The translations under genes were made by a program, and so were the position numbers. The notes below the pieces were generated by a model, which ran no database searches, was not told the DNA's origin, and was given only the letters and a program-made list of their open reading frames with translations. 64,000 nt of DNA. It comes from Xenophilus azovorans DSM 13620. GTDB taxonomy: Bacteria > Pseudomonadota > Gammaproteobacteria > Burkholderiales > Burkholderiaceae_C. Shown here piece after piece: positions 1 through 9,706 of the stretch (its first letter is position 1; every line of letters begins with the position of its first letter). The DNA lies in contig NZ_JQKD01000003.1 of the NCBI RefSeq assembly GCF_000745855.1, positions 124,001 to 188,000 of the forward strand, written 5' to 3'.

Positions 1-2255
1 AGCTCCTGCGCCAGCAGCTCGGCCTCGGCCTGGGCCAGCAGGCGATTGGCCGGGTCGTACTTGCGCAGCACCTCCCAGAACAGCGACGAGGAGGCCTGTA
101 CCTGCCGGCTGCTGCGCCGCTCGCCCGGGTAGCCCTGGAAGATCAGGCCCGCCACGCGCGCGATCTCGCGGAAGCGCCGCTGCGCCAGCTCGCCGGCGTT
201 GAGGCTGGCCAGCACCTCGTGCAGCAGGTCGCCGCGCGCGTCGTGGCCCGCGTGCAGCACCTGCGGCAGCAGCTCGGCCCAGTCGACCGGCGTGGCGCTC
301 AGCAGTTCGAAGCCGTAGTCGTTGACGGCGATGGAGAAGGTGCGCGGCGCGTGCTGCGCCACGCGCCAGCCGATCAGGCTCGCCAGGCCCATGTGCACCG
401 GGCGGCCGGCGAAGGGGTAGAGGAAGAGGTGCGTCCCCTCGCGCGAGGCCAGCACCTCGGCCAGCAGCGTGTCGGGCGTGGGCAGGTGCGACCAGCGCTG
501 CTGGATCTCCAGCAGCGGCCGCACGCACTGCAGCTCGGGCGCGTCGAAGCGGCCGGCGTCGGCGCGGGCGAGCTGGTCCACCACCGCATCGGCCAGCGTG
601 GTGGACAGCGGCATGCGCCCGCCGTTCCAGCGTGGCACCGCGGGGCGGCCGCCGGTGGCGCGGCGCACCCAGGCGGTCATCTCGTGCACCCGCACCAGCT
701 CCAGCATGCGGCCGCCGAAGAGGAAGCAGTCGCCCGGCTTCATGCGGGCGACGAAGCTTTCTTCCACGCTGCCGATGCGCGCGCCGCCGACGAACTGCAC
801 GCTCATGCTGGCGTCGCTGACGATGGTGCCGATGTTCATGCGGTGGCGCCGCGCCAGGCGCGCGTCGGGCACGCGCCACACGCCCCCGGCGTCGGGCACG
901 GCGCGGTGGTAGTCAGGGTAGGCGGCGAGCGAGGGGCCGCCCTGGCGCACGAAGTCCAGGCACCACTGCCAGTTCTCGTCGGACAGGTGTTCGTAGGCCG
1001 CCGTGCGGCGCACTTCGGCCAGCAGATCCTCGGGCCGGAAGCCGCCGCCCAGCGCCACGGTGACGAGGTGCTGCACCAGCACGTCCAGCGGTTCCTCGGG
1101 CGAGTGGCGCGACTCGATGTGGCCGGCGGCGATGGCGTCGCGCGCCGCGGCGCCCTCGACGATCTCCAGGCTGTGCGTGGGCACGAGGGTCACGCGCGAG
1201 GGCCGGCCCGGCGCATGGCCCGAGCGGCCGGCGCGCTGCAGCAGCCGTGCCACGCCCTTGGGCGAGCCGATCTGCAGCACGCGCTCGACCGGCAGGAAGT
1301 CCACGCCCAGGTCCAGGCTCGACGTGCAGACCACCGCCTTGAGCTGGCCGCTCTTCAGGCCCAGCTCGACCCACTCGCGCACCGCCTTGTCGAGCGAGCC
1401 GTGGTGCAGCGCGACGACGCCGGCCCACTCGGGCTTCGCGTCCAGCAGGGCCTGGTACCAGAGCTCGGCCTGCGAGCGGGTGTTGGTGAAGACCAGCGTG
1501 GTGGCGCTGGCCTCGATCTCGGCCACCACCTGCGGCAGCATGGTGATGCCGAGGTGCCCGCCCCAGGGGAAGCGCTCGGCGCGGCCCGGCAGCAGCGAAT
1601 CGACGACCAGCTTCTTGGGCACCTGGCCCTGCACCAGCGTGCCCTGCGCGCCCGGCCCCAGCAGCGTGTGCATCGCCTCGTGCAGGTTGCCCAGCGTGGC
1701 CGACATGCCCCAGGTGAGCACCGCGGGATGCCAGCCGCGCAGCCGCGCCAGCGCCAGTTGCACCTGCACGCCGCGCTTGTTGCCCAGCAGCTCGTGCCAT
1801 TCGTCGACCACCACCAGCTTCAGGTGCCGGAAGATCTCGCGCGCATCGGCGCGGGCCAGCATCAGCGACAGGCTTTCGGGCGTGGTGACGAGCACGGTGG
1901 GCAGGCGCCTGTCCTGCGCGGCGCGCTCGCCCGAGGGCGTGTCGCCGCTGCGCGCGCCGGCGGACCACTGTGGCGCGAGGGTTTCGAGCGGCTCCTTCAG
2001 CGCGCGCAGCGTGTCGGCTGCGAGCGCACGCATGGGGGTGAGCCACAGCACGGTGAGCGGCGGCGGCCTGCCGCCCTCGGACGCCGCGGCGAAGGCCTGC
2101 AGCGCCCCGAGCCACACCGCATAGGTCTTGCCGGCGCCGGTGGTCGCATGCAGCAGGCCGCTTTCACCCTTTCCGATGGCGCGCCACACCTCGCGCTGGA
2201 AGGCGAAGGGCTTCCAGGCGCGGGCGGTGAACCAGTCGGCGAGCGGGCGCTTCAT
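1..2255 (-). CDS. Ligase-associated DEXH-box DNA helicase (Lhr-like), 3' end cut by window
   Basis: ATP-dependent superfamily 2 helicase that acts with the ligase and exonuclease encoded just upstream, probably in DNA repair. The ATG at 2255 overlaps the ligase stop as ATGA. Walker A TTGAGKT lies at residues 38-44 and the DEXH box reads [10 protein letters not shown], which separates it from RecQ/UvrD types. About 751 codons are present and open to the window edge. The family is usually a little over 800 residues, so only the extreme C-terminus is missing; the last readable stretch ([20 protein letters not shown]) fits that region. A phosphoesterase gene (pdeM-like) often follows in such clusters but would lie outside the window. 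Confidence 0.93.
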   Translation of the reverse strand, partial: MKRPLADWFTARAWKPFAFQREVWRAIGKGESGLLHATTGAGKTYAVWLGALQAFAAASEGGRPPPLTVLWLTPMRALAADTLRALKEPLETLAPQWSAGARSGDTPSGERAAQDRRLPTVLVTTPESLSLMLARADAREIFRHLKLVVVDEWHELLGNKRGVQVQLALARLRGWHPAVLTWGMSATLGNLHEAMHTLLGPGAQGTLVQGQVPKKLVVDSLLPGRAERFPWGGHLGITMLPQVVAEIEASATTLVFTNTRSQAELWYQALLDAKPEWAGVVALHHGSLDKAVREWVELGLKSGQLKAVVCTSSLDLGVDFLPVERVLQIGSPKGVARLLQRAGRSGHAPGRPSRVTLVPTHSLEIVEGAAARDAIAAGHIESRHSPEEPLDVLVQHLVTVALGGGFRPEDLLAEVRRTAAYEHLSDENWQWCLDFVRQGGPSLAAYPDYHRAVPDAGGVWRVPDARLARRHRMNIGTIVSDASMSVQFVGGARIGSVEESFVARMKPGDCFLFGGRMLELVRVHEMTAWVRRATGGRPAVPRWNGGRMPLSTTLADAVVDQLARADAGRFDAPELQCVRPLLEIQQRWSHLPTPDTLLAEVLASREGTHLFLYPFAGRPVHMGLASLIGWRVAQHAPRTFSIAVNDYGFELLSATPVDWAELLPQVLHAGHDARGDLLHEVLASLNAGELAQRRFREIARVAGLIFQGYPGERRSSRQVQASSSLFWEVLRKYDPANRLLAQAEAELLAQE

Positions 2256-3898
2256 GGCGGCAGCAGCGCCTCCAGCGTCTGCAGCGTATCGGCCTCCTCC
2301 ACCGGCTTGTCCTCGCGCCAGCGCAGCATGCGAGGAAAACGCACGGCGATGCCGCTCTTGTGTCGGGTGCTGCGGGCGATGCCCTCGAAGCCGAGTTCGA
2401 AGACGAGCGTGGGCTTCACGGAGCGCACGGGGCCGAAGCTCTCGACGGTGGTCTTTCGGATGACGGCGTCGACGCGCGCCATCTCGGCGTCGGTGAGGCC
2501 GGAGTAGGCCTTGGCGAAGGGCACCAGCTTGCGATCGGTGCTGCCGGGCGGCCCGTCCCACACGGCGAAGGTGTAGTCGGTGTAGAGGCTGGCGCGGCGG
2601 CCGTGGCCGCGTTGCGCGTAAACCAGCACGGCGTCGATGCTAAGCGGGTCGATCTTCCACTTCCACCACACGCCCACGTCCTTGGTGCGGCCGACGCCGT
2701 ACTGCGCGTCGCGGCGCTTGAGCATCATGCCCTCGACGCCGCGCTCGCGGGCCGACTCGCGCAGGCGGGCCAGGGCGGGCCAGTCGTCGCCCTCGATCAC
2801 CGGGCTGGGGATGAGCAGCGGGTGGTTCACCTCGCGCAGCAGGTTGTCGAGCAGCGCGCGGCGCTCGTCCTGCGGCAGCGCGCGCAGGTCGCGGCCCGCG
2901 TGCTCGATCAGGTCGTAGGCCAGCAGCACCACCGGCACGTCGCGCAGCAGCTTGGGGCCCAGCGTCTTGCGGCCGATGCGCTTCTGCAGGTCGGCGAAGG
3001 GCTGCGCCTTGCCGTCGCGCCAGACCACGATCTCGCCGTCGAGCACGGTGCCGTCGGGCAATGCCTCGCCCATCGCGGCGAGTTCGGGGAAGCGCTCGGT
3101 CACCAGTTCCTCGCCGCGCGACCACAGCCACACCTGGCCGGCGCGCTTGACCAACTGCGCGCGGATGCCGTCCCACTTCCACTCGACCAGCCAGCCGGCG
3201 GGCGGACCGAGCAGCGCATCGAACTGCGCGACGTCGACGTTGAAGGGATGCGCCAGGAAGAAGGGGTACGGCTGGCCGCTGGTCTGCGCCTCGCGCTCCT
3301 GCGCGGCCTCGGGCGCGATCAGGGCGGCATAGGCCGCGGCGTCGGGCCGCGCGCCGATGTGGGTGTAGCCCATCAGGCGCTGCGCGACGCGCTTGGCGTC
3401 CACGCCGCCGACCGCCGCCAGCGCCTGCGTGACCTGCAGCTTCGACACGCCGACGCGGAAGGCGCCGGTGATGAGCTTGAAGTAGACCAGGCGCTCGTCG
3501 GGCGCGAGGCGGCGCCACTGGGTGCGCAGGCGCTCGGGCAGTTCGTCGGCGGGGGCGCCGCGCAGGGGCAGCAGATGCGCCTGCACCCATTGCGCCAGGC
3601 CCAGGTCGTGCGCGTCGTCGGGCGGCGGCAGCAGCAGCGCGATGGTCTCGGCCAGGTCGCCGACGGCCTGGTAGCTCTCCTCGAACAGCCACTCGGGCAG
3701 GCCGGCCGCCTCCTGCGCCAGCAGGCGCAGCAGCTTGACGGGCACCAGCTGGCGCGGCTTGCCGCCGGCGAGGAAGTAGACGGCCCAGGCCGCGTCTTCA
3801 TGCGGCGCGGCGCGCAGGTAGCGCTGCAGCGCGGCCTGCTTGGCGAGGCTGGAGGTGCTGGCGTCCAGGTCGCGGTAGAGGGCGGCGAAGGCTTTCAT
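2252..3898 (-). CDS. ATP-dependent DNA ligase
   Basis: Joins nicks in DNA through a lysyl-AMP intermediate; 548 residues. The adenylation motif KWDGIRAQL is visible with the nucleophilic lysine at residue 241, preceded by an all-helical N-terminal domain and followed by OB-fold-like sequence ending in the [13 protein letters not shown] type motif VI region. The start at 3898 ([12 protein letters not shown]) overlaps the exonuclease stop by 4 bp (ATGA), and its own stop overlaps the helicase start the same way, so the three proteins are translationally coupled. This is the stand-alone bacterial ATP-dependent ligase found with an MBL exonuclease and DEXH helicase, distinct from the NAD-dependent replicative LigA and from the NHEJ LigD. 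Confidence 0.95.
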   Translation of the reverse strand: MKAFAALYRDLDASTSSLAKQAALQRYLRAAPHEDAAWAVYFLAGGKPRQLVPVKLLRLLAQEAAGLPEWLFEESYQAVGDLAETIALLLPPPDDAHDLGLAQWVQAHLLPLRGAPADELPERLRTQWRRLAPDERLVYFKLITGAFRVGVSKLQVTQALAAVGGVDAKRVAQRLMGYTHIGARPDAAAYAALIAPEAAQEREAQTSGQPYPFFLAHPFNVDVAQFDALLGPPAGWLVEWKWDGIRAQLVKRAGQVWLWSRGEELVTERFPELAAMGEALPDGTVLDGEIVVWRDGKAQPFADLQKRIGRKTLGPKLLRDVPVVLLAYDLIEHAGRDLRALPQDERRALLDNLLREVNHPLLIPSPVIEGDDWPALARLRESARERGVEGMMLKRRDAQYGVGRTKDVGVWWKWKIDPLSIDAVLVYAQRGHGRRASLYTDYTFAVWDGPPGSTDRKLVPFAKAYSGLTDAEMARVDAVIRKTTVESFGPVRSVKPTLVFELGFEGIARSTRHKSGIAVRFPRMLRWREDKPVEEADTLQTLEALLPP

Positions 3899-4968
3899 GC
3901 GGCCGCGCCCTCGCCTGCGTCGCCAGCGGCCTGCCCGTCCTCCTCGCCGTACTCGGTGGCGAAGCCCTGCGCATCGAGCCCGCACTCGCGCAGCCAGCGC
4001 ACCATCACGGCCACGCTGCCGTGGGTGACGATGGCGCGCTGCGCGCCGGTGGCGCCGATGGCGCGCTCCAGGCCGGGCCAGTCGGCGTGGTCGCTCATGA
4101 CGAAGCCGCGGTCCACGCCGCGCCGGCGGCGCGTGCCGCGCAACTGCATCCAGCCGCTGGCGAAGGCATCGGCGTAGGAACCGAAGCGACGCAGCCAGGG
4201 CGTGCCCTGCGCCGAGGGCGGCGCCAGCACCAGCGCGCGTTTCAGCAGCGCCGCATCGACGCCCGGATCGGTGACGCGCAGCGTCGGCGGCAGCGCCACG
4301 CCAGCGGCGCGGTAGACGGCATTGAGCGGCTCGACGGCGCCGTGCACGACGACGGGGCCGATGGACGCATCCACGCCGTGCAGGATGCGCTGCGCCTTGC
4401 CGAAGGCGTAGCAGAAGAGCACCGAGGCGCGGCCCTCCTCCGCGTTGCGCCGCCACCAGGCGTCGATCTCGGCGAAGAGCTGCGGCTGCGCGGGCCAGCG
4501 GTAGATCGGCAGGCCAAAGGTGGACTCGGTGATGAAGGTGTCGCAGGGCACGGGCTCGAAGGGCACGCAGGTGCCGTCGGGCTCGGTCTTGTAGTCGCCG
4601 GAGGCCACCCACACGCGCCCGCCGTGTTCGAGCCGCACCTGGGCCGAGCCCAGTACGTGCCCGGCCGGGTGCAGCGACACGCGCACGCCGCGGTGCTCGA
4701 TGGTCTCGCCGTAGGCCAGGGTCTGCAGCGTGATGTCCGCACCCAGCCGCTGGCACAGCACCCCTTCGCTGTCGGTATGGGCGAGGTAGTGCGCGTGGCC
4801 CGGGCGCGCATGGTCGGAATGGCCATGGGTGACGACGGCGCGCGCCACCGGCTTCCAGGGGTCGATGTAGAAGTCGCCGGGCGGACAGTACAGGCCCTCG
4901 GGGCGGGCGATGACGAGATCGTCCGGGCGTGGCGGCGCGGCGGCGGGCGGCAGGGTCTCGTCGGCCAT
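3895..4968 (-). CDS. Ligase-associated MBL-fold DNA exonuclease
   Basis: Metallo-beta-lactamase/beta-CASP type nuclease (357 residues) of the kind encoded beside bacterial ATP-dependent ligases; it probably trims DNA ends before ligation. The metal-binding motif HGHSDHARPG is near residue 50, and GHVLGSAQV and GDYKTEPDGTC follow as in SNM1-like nucleases. Start: I chose ATG 4968 (MADETLPP) rather than the longer reading at 5013, because the extra 15 residues are low-complexity and family members begin close to the conserved region. It is the first gene of a three-gene ATGA-coupled operon. Confidence 0.92.
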   Translation of the reverse strand: MADETLPPAAAPPRPDDLVIARPEGLYCPPGDFYIDPWKPVARAVVTHGHSDHARPGHAHYLAHTDSEGVLCQRLGADITLQTLAYGETIEHRGVRVSLHPAGHVLGSAQVRLEHGGRVWVASGDYKTEPDGTCVPFEPVPCDTFITESTFGLPIYRWPAQPQLFAEIDAWWRRNAEEGRASVLFCYAFGKAQRILHGVDASIGPVVVHGAVEPLNAVYRAAGVALPPTLRVTDPGVDAALLKRALVLAPPSAQGTPWLRRFGSYADAFASGWMQLRGTRRRRGVDRGFVMSDHADWPGLERAIGATGAQRAIVTHGSVAVMVRWLRECGLDAQGFATEYGEEDGQAAGDAGEGAAA

Positions 4969-5040
4969 GGCGGCGATGGTAGGCCCCGCGCCGCCGCGCA
5001 ACGCACCGGCCAAGGGCGCGTCCGCGCCGTGGGCGGCGGC

Positions 5041-5721
5041 CTACTTGCCGGAGGCGGCGGCCGGCATGCGCTTCTGCATCTCGGCGGCCATGCGCTTCAT
5101 CGCCTCCATGTCGACCTTGGTGCCGTCGGGCAGGGTCATCTCGCCGGGGCGGGCGTCGGGGCCGGTGCGCATGATCCCGCTGGCCATGCCGCCCAGGGCG
5201 GTGAGGTCCGCGATGTTCATCTTCATGCCGCCGGGCATCGCCATGTCGCCCGGCTTCATGCCGGCCGGGCAGGCGCCGAGCCAACGCATCTCGGCCACCA
5301 TGTCGTCCCTGGGCGGCGAGGTCTTGGGCATCGGCTCGTAGGTGGTGTGCGACTGCACGCGGTAGGCGCTGTTGAAGTCGCCGGAGATGACGATGCGGCG
5401 CGTCACGGTGGTCTCGCTCTGCTTGCAGACCTCGGTGTGGACCAGCATCTTGCCGGCCTCGTTGCGCATCTGCTCCTTGCAGAACTTGCGGTTCATCTTC
5501 GGCTGCGAGAGGCCGTATTCCTGCAGCGCCTTGTCGGTGGCGGCATCGGCGCACTGGGTGACGACCATCTCCTTGTCCTTCCGCGGCCCTTCGGCGTTGG
5601 TGCGCATTTCCCACAGGCCGGGCTTGCGCTCGGGGAAGGCGGGGCCGGCGGCCGCACCCGCCATGGCAAGCGCGAGCAGCGCCGCCAGGCAGGGGCGGCA
5701 GGGCATGGAGGACGATGGCAT
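5041..5721 (-). CDS. DUF3617 domain secreted protein
   Basis: A protein of unknown function, predicted to be exported. Start ATG 5721 is preferred over the GTG at 5748 because AGAGG sits about 8 nt upstream; it gives 226 residues. The N-terminus is a signal peptide (CLAALLALAMAGAAAGPAFP), then the KPGLWEMRT opening typical of DUF3617, several cysteines likely paired in the periplasm (QCADAATD, KFCKEQM, EVCKQ), and a methionine/glycine-rich C-terminal region (PGGMKMNIADLTALGGM). Families like this are common and uncharacterised in proteobacteria. It stands alone between the repair operon and xylB. Confidence 0.85.
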   Translation of the reverse strand: MPSSSMPCRPCLAALLALAMAGAAAGPAFPERKPGLWEMRTNAEGPRKDKEMVVTQCADAATDKALQEYGLSQPKMNRKFCKEQMRNEAGKMLVHTEVCKQSETTVTRRIVISGDFNSAYRVQSHTTYEPMPKTSPPRDDMVAEMRWLGACPAGMKPGDMAMPGGMKMNIADLTALGGMASGIMRTGPDARPGEMTLPDGTKVDMEAMKRMAAEMQKRMPAAASGK

Positions 5722-5799
5722 GGGGCGGGCCTCTTCGCAGCGGAACACAACGGCGCGGTTGTACCGGCCTTGCCGTGCGCCCGGAATAGCCTGTTCGCG

Positions 5800-7260
5800 C
5801 TAGGCCGCCGCCGGGAAGCAGGGGGCGACGCGGTGGTAGAGCACGTCGAAGCGCGCGGCACGTTCGTGCAGCAGGGCGTGGCGTGCGGCATCGGGCGCAT
5901 GCGCAGCGACCAGCGCCGGCTCGGGACAGGCCACGTCCGCGTCGATGCCCTCGCAGCCCATCCAGGCCAGCCGCGCGGCGCCGAGCGCCGGACCGACCTC
6001 GCCGCCGGCCCGCCGCAGCAAGGTCTTGCCCGAGAGATCCGCCAGCATCTGCGCCCAGTACGCGCTGCGCGAGCCGCCGCCGATGAGCGTGAGTCCGCCG
6101 CCGAAGTCGGCGCCGGCCGCCTCCAGCGCGCCGAGGCCCTGCGCCAGCCCGTGGCCCACGCCTTCCAGCGTGGCGTTGAACAGGTCCGCCCGGTCGGTGG
6201 ACGCCGTCAGGCCGAAGAACACGCCCTGCGCCGCCGGATTGTTGTGCGGCGTGCGCTCACCGTTCAGGTAGGGCAGGAAGAGCGGCGTGTCGTCGTTCAG
6301 GCCGCGCGCCTGGGCTTCGGCCAGCAATTGCGGCACCTCGGCGCCGACCAGGCGCGCGGTGAAGTCCAGGCAGGCCGCGGCCGACAGCATCACCGACATC
6401 AGGTGCCAGGTGGCCGGCAGCGCATGGCAGAAGCTGTGCACCGCCTGCGCCGGGTTGGCGAGGAAGCGGTCGGTGGCCGCGAAGCACACGCCGGAGGTGC
6501 CCAGCGACAGCATCGCCTGGCCGGCGCGCACCACGCCGACGCCGACGGCGCCGGCTGCGTTGTCGCCGCCGCCGGCGACCACCGGGATGCGCTGCAGGCC
6601 GAAGCGATCGGCGATGTCCTCGCGCAACCGGCCGGTCACTTCTGGGCCTTCGCGCAGCCGCGGCATCTGCGCGCGCGTGAGGCCGGTGGCCGCCAGCAGT
6701 TCGTCGCTCCAGTCGCGGCGCGCCACGTCCAGCCACAGCATGCCGGCCGCGTCCGAGAGGTCGGTGGCGAACTCGCCCGTCAGGCGCAGGCGCAGCCAGT
6801 CCTTGGGCAGCAGCACATGGGCCACGCGATCGAACACCGCCGGCTCGTGCCGCCGCAGCCATGCCAGCTTGGGCGCGGTGAAACCCGGCATCATCAGGTT
6901 GCCGGTGATCCCGCGCGCCGCGGGCACGGCCGCTTCCAGTTCAGCGCACTCGCGCCAGGCGCGGCCGTCGTTCCACAGGATGGCCGGGCGCAGCACCTCG
7001 CCGCGCGCGTTGAGCAGCGTGGCGCCGTGCATCTGGCCCGAGAGGCCGATCGCCTCGATGCGCTGGCGGTCCACCTGCGCCAGCACGGCATGCAGCGCCG
7101 TCTCGCAGGCCTGCCACCAGTCGGCCGGCGCCTGCTCGCGCCACAGCGGCTGCGGCTGCTGCACCGTGAGCGGCGCCGAGGCGCTGGCCAGCACGCGCTG
7201 CGTGCGGTCGAGCACGATGGCCTTGAGGCCGGAGGTGCCGAGGTCGATGCCGAGGAACAT
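5800..7260 (-). CDS. xylB: Xylulokinase (FGGY family)
   Basis: Phosphorylates D-xylulose to xylulose 5-phosphate for the pentose phosphate pathway; 486 residues, normal for the family. The N-terminal phosphate-binding motif DLGTSGLKA and the GLSGQMHG motif typical of xylulokinases are visible, with SLGTSGVCF and the second ATPase domain (GGGSRSAYWAQMLADL) further on. Start ATG 7260. It is the last gene of the carbohydrate operon, 18 bp after the dehydrogenase stop. No xylose isomerase gene lies in the window, so xylulose is probably made from another pentose or polyol by the upstream dehydrogenase/isomerase pair. Confidence 0.93.
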   Translation of the reverse strand: MFLGIDLGTSGLKAIVLDRTQRVLASASAPLTVQQPQPLWREQAPADWWQACETALHAVLAQVDRQRIEAIGLSGQMHGATLLNARGEVLRPAILWNDGRAWRECAELEAAVPAARGITGNLMMPGFTAPKLAWLRRHEPAVFDRVAHVLLPKDWLRLRLTGEFATDLSDAAGMLWLDVARRDWSDELLAATGLTRAQMPRLREGPEVTGRLREDIADRFGLQRIPVVAGGGDNAAGAVGVGVVRAGQAMLSLGTSGVCFAATDRFLANPAQAVHSFCHALPATWHLMSVMLSAAACLDFTARLVGAEVPQLLAEAQARGLNDDTPLFLPYLNGERTPHNNPAAQGVFFGLTASTDRADLFNATLEGVGHGLAQGLGALEAAGADFGGGLTLIGGGSRSAYWAQMLADLSGKTLLRRAGGEVGPALGAARLAWMGCEGIDADVACPEPALVAAHAPDAARHALLHERAARFDVLYHRVAPCFPAAA

Positions 7261-7278
7261 GATGTCCCCGACGCTAGC

Positions 7279-8430
7279 CTAGAAATCGGTCCACTTCTGT
7301 ACGCTGGCGGCGCTTTCCAATGCTCTCTCGATGAAGCGCACGCCGCGCGCGCCGTCGGCCAGCGTCGGGTAGTCGGCCAGCATCGGATCGGGCGCCGCGC
7401 CCTGCTGCAGCGCGCGGATGTGCGCGATCACGCCGAGGTACACGTTGGCGAAGGCCTCGATGAAGCCCTCCGGGTGGCCCGCGGGCAACCGCGTCGCCAG
7501 GCGCGCCGATTCGCTCAGCCACGGCGAGCCGCGCGTGAGCAGGCGCGGCGGGCCGTCCAGTGGCGCGTGCAGCAGCGTGTTGGGTTCTTCCTGCCGCCAG
7601 TCGAGCGTGCCGGTGGTGCCGAAGACGCGCAGGCGCAGGCCGTTCTCGCAGCCGGCGGCGATCTGCGAGACGACCAGCACGCCGCGCGCGCCGCCGCGGA
7701 AGCGCAGCAGCATGCTGGCGTCGTCGTCCAGCCGGCGGCCGGGCACGAAGGTGCCGAGGTCGGCGCACAGGCGCTCGGTCTCCAGGCCGGTGACGGTGGC
7801 GACCAGGTTCTCGGCGTGCGAACCGATGTCGCCCAGCGCGCCGGCCGCGCCGCTGCGGGCCGGGTCGGTGCGCCATGCGGCCTGTTTGTTGTCGCCGCCG
7901 TCTTCCAGCTTCGTCGCCAGCCAGCCCTGGTGGTACTCGACGACGACCTTGCGGATGTCGCCGATGGCACCGCTTTGCACCAGCGCGCGCGCCTCGCGCA
8001 CCATCGGGTAGCCGCCGTAGTTGTAGGTGACGCCGAACACGCTGCCGCTGCGCTCGACGATGCGTGCCAGTTCGGCGGCCTGCTCGCTGGTGTGCACCAG
8101 CGGCTTGTCGCACACGACGTGGAGGCCGGCCTCGGCGAAGGCTTTCGCCACCGGGTAGTGCAGGTGGTTGGGCGTGACGATGGAGACGAAGTCGATGCGC
8201 TCATCGGCAGGGCGCTTCAGTTCGTCATCGAGCAGCGCCTGCCAGTCGGCGTGATTGCGGTCGTCGGCCAGGCCCAGCTCGCGGCCCGATGCATGGGCGC
8301 GCTCGGGCGTGGAGGCCAGCGCGCCGGCCACCAGCTCGGCCTGCCCGTCCAGCGCCAGCGCCTTGCGGTGCACGGCGCCGATGAAGGCGCCCTGGCCGCC
8401 GCCGACCATCGCGTAGCGCAGTCTTTTCAT
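7279..8430 (-). CDS. Gfo/Idh/MocA family oxidoreductase
   Basis: NAD(P)-dependent sugar or polyol dehydrogenase, 383 residues. The Rossmann motif [12 protein letters not shown] is at the N-terminus, and CDKPLVHT corresponds to the conserved EKP motif of the family with Asp instead of Glu; the C-terminal GFO_IDH_MocA domain follows ([10 protein letters not shown], the usual catalytic His region). The start at ATG 8430 ([12 protein letters not shown]) is set by the Rossmann fold; the open frame extends further upstream but only through the repeat element. Substrate unknown: inferred to be a pentose, polyol or inositol-like compound from the operon context. Confidence 0.88.
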   Translation of the reverse strand: MKRLRYAMVGGGQGAFIGAVHRKALALDGQAELVAGALASTPERAHASGRELGLADDRNHADWQALLDDELKRPADERIDFVSIVTPNHLHYPVAKAFAEAGLHVVCDKPLVHTSEQAAELARIVERSGSVFGVTYNYGGYPMVREARALVQSGAIGDIRKVVVEYHQGWLATKLEDGGDNKQAAWRTDPARSGAAGALGDIGSHAENLVATVTGLETERLCADLGTFVPGRRLDDDASMLLRFRGGARGVLVVSQIAAGCENGLRLRVFGTTGTLDWRQEEPNTLLHAPLDGPPRLLTRGSPWLSESARLATRLPAGHPEGFIEAFANVYLGVIAHIRALQQGAAPDPMLADYPTLADGARGVRFIERALESAASVQKWTDF

Positions 8431-8512
8431 CGCCGGGCCGCCCCAAGATGAAAAGCGGCCCCCTCGGGGGGCAGCGACCACACGAAGTGGGGAGCGTGGG
8501 GGCTCATCGTCG
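8431..8512 (-). repeat. Intergenic structured repeat, short type (family B)
   Basis: Spacer between the isomerase stop and the dehydrogenase start. In the direction of transcription it begins CGACGATGAGCCCCCACGC and contains two hairpins: CCAC-TTCGT-GTGG and GCCCCC-CGA-GGGGGC. I recognise this kind of sequence as a common intergenic repeat in Comamonadaceae. It starts directly after a stop codon, like the longer family A elements in this window, with a similar layout (C-run, small hairpin, G/C hairpin). Function unknown; a 3'-end or mRNA-stability role is inference. Confidence 0.55.
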
Positions 8513-9538
8513 TCATGAGCCGGCCATGCCGCCTTGCGCGGCCTTGTCGAATGCGGCATCGAAGGCGCCGGCCGCGGCAGGGAAATCCAGCCGGCGGCAG
8601 AAGGCGGCGCTCTCCGTGGCGCCGTGAACACGGTCCATGCGGCTGTCCTCCCATTCCACCGAGAGCGGCCCGGCGTAGCCGATGTCGTTGAGCGCGACGA
8701 TGATGGCCTCGAAGTCCACCATGCCGCGCCCGACGCTGCGGAAGTCCCAGAAGCGCCGCGCGTCGCCGAAGCTGGTGTGGCCGCCGAACACGCCCACCGT
8801 GCCGTCGCCCCTGCCCCACCACACGTCCTTCATGTGGGCGTTGTAGATGCGGTCGGCGAAGCGGCGGATGAAGCGCACGTAGTCCACGCCCTGGTAGGCG
8901 AGGTGGCTGGGGTCGAAGTTGAAGCCGAAGCGGCGGTGCCCGCCCACCGCCTCGATGGCGCGCTCGGCCGAGGCGATGTCGAAGGCGATCTCGGTCGGGT
9001 GCACCTCGAGCGCGAAGTTGACGTCGTGCTGCTCGAAGGTGTCGAGGATCGGCCCGAAGCGCCGGCCGAAGTCGGCGAAGCCCGCGTCCCAGTACGCCTG
9101 CGAGGTGGGCGGGAAGGCGTAGGTCGCGTGCCAGATCGACGAGCCGGTGAAGCCGGTGACGGTCTTCACGCCGAACTTCGCGGCGGCGCGTGCCGTGTCG
9201 GCCAGCTCGCTCGCCGCACGCCGGCGCACGCCTTCCGGCTCGCCGTCGCCCCACACGTGCGGCGGCAGGATGGCACGGTGGCGCTCGTCGATCAGGTCGC
9301 ACACGGCCTGCCCGACCAGGTGGTTGCCGATGGCCAGGCAGGTCAGGCCGTGCTCGCGCAGCAGCGCCCATTTGTCCTTGACGTAGGTCTCGGATGCGAG
9401 CGCTTGCTGCACGTCGAAGTGGTCGCCCCAGCAGGCCAGCTCCAGCCCGTCGTAGCCCATGCGCCGCGCCAGCGGCGCCAGCTCGGCCAGCGGCAGGTCG
9501 GCCCACTGGCCGGTGAAGAGGGTGACGGGACGTGGCAT
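8513..9538 (-). CDS. Sugar phosphate isomerase/epimerase (AP-endonuclease 2 TIM barrel)
   Basis: TIM-barrel isomerase/epimerase, 341 residues. Likely metal-ligand segments are spread as in the family: [29 protein letters not shown] and [10 protein letters not shown]. Start ATG 9538 ([10 protein letters not shown]) has AAAGGAAA upstream; the open frame continues upstream only through the repeat. It sits between the ABC-transporter binding protein and the Gfo/Idh/MocA oxidoreductase, so both enzymes probably act on the transported sugar. Xylose-isomerase-like TIM-barrel proteins paired with Gfo/Idh dehydrogenases are common in inositol and unusual-sugar pathways. The exact substrate cannot be read from the sequence. 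Confidence 0.85.
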   Translation of the reverse strand: MPRPVTLFTGQWADLPLAELAPLARRMGYDGLELACWGDHFDVQQALASETYVKDKWALLREHGLTCLAIGNHLVGQAVCDLIDERHRAILPPHVWGDGEPEGVRRRAASELADTARAAAKFGVKTVTGFTGSSIWHATYAFPPTSQAYWDAGFADFGRRFGPILDTFEQHDVNFALEVHPTEIAFDIASAERAIEAVGGHRRFGFNFDPSHLAYQGVDYVRFIRRFADRIYNAHMKDVWWGRGDGTVGVFGGHTSFGDARRFWDFRSVGRGMVDFEAIIVALNDIGYAGPLSVEWEDSRMDRVHGATESAAFCRRLDFPAAAGAFDAAFDKAAQGGMAGS

Positions 9539-9586
9539 TCGGGTTTCCTTTGCTCGGCACTCGCTCCACCTCGCATCCCCTCTGGC

Positions 9587-9706
9587 GGCCGCGGAGCAGG
9601 CCATGCGGGAACCGCCGCGGAACTGGCTCTGCCAGGCCGCAGGCGGTGCCCCCTTGAGGGGGTTGGCGGAGCGGAACGAAGTCCGCGAAGACTGGGGGTG
9701 GGTCGT
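9587..9706 (-). repeat. Structured 3'-end repeat, family A copy 1
   Basis: About 120 bp between the binding-protein stop (9707) and the isomerase gene. On the + strand: hairpin 1 at 9611-9647 with nested stems ACCGCC/GGCGGT, GCGG/CCGC and CTGGC/GCCAG around a TCT loop; hairpin 2 at 9649-9662 (CCCCC-TTGA-GGGGG); hairpin 3 at 9671-9686 (GCGGA-ACGAAG-TCCGC). Two further copies (28512-28632, 36162-36287) keep the stems while changing the bases in a paired way. In transcript sense the element starts a few bases after the stop codon. The rest of this gap (9539-9586) shows only the isomerase ribosome-binding site. Confidence 0.8.

Noticed and set aside
4021-8451. Very long + strand open frame (1476 codons) over the exonuclease, DUF3617, xylB and dehydrogenase genes
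   Set aside because: Antisense to well-recognised genes; its translation is Ala/Gly/His/Arg/Gln-rich without domains. Very high GC removes stop codons from shadow frames.
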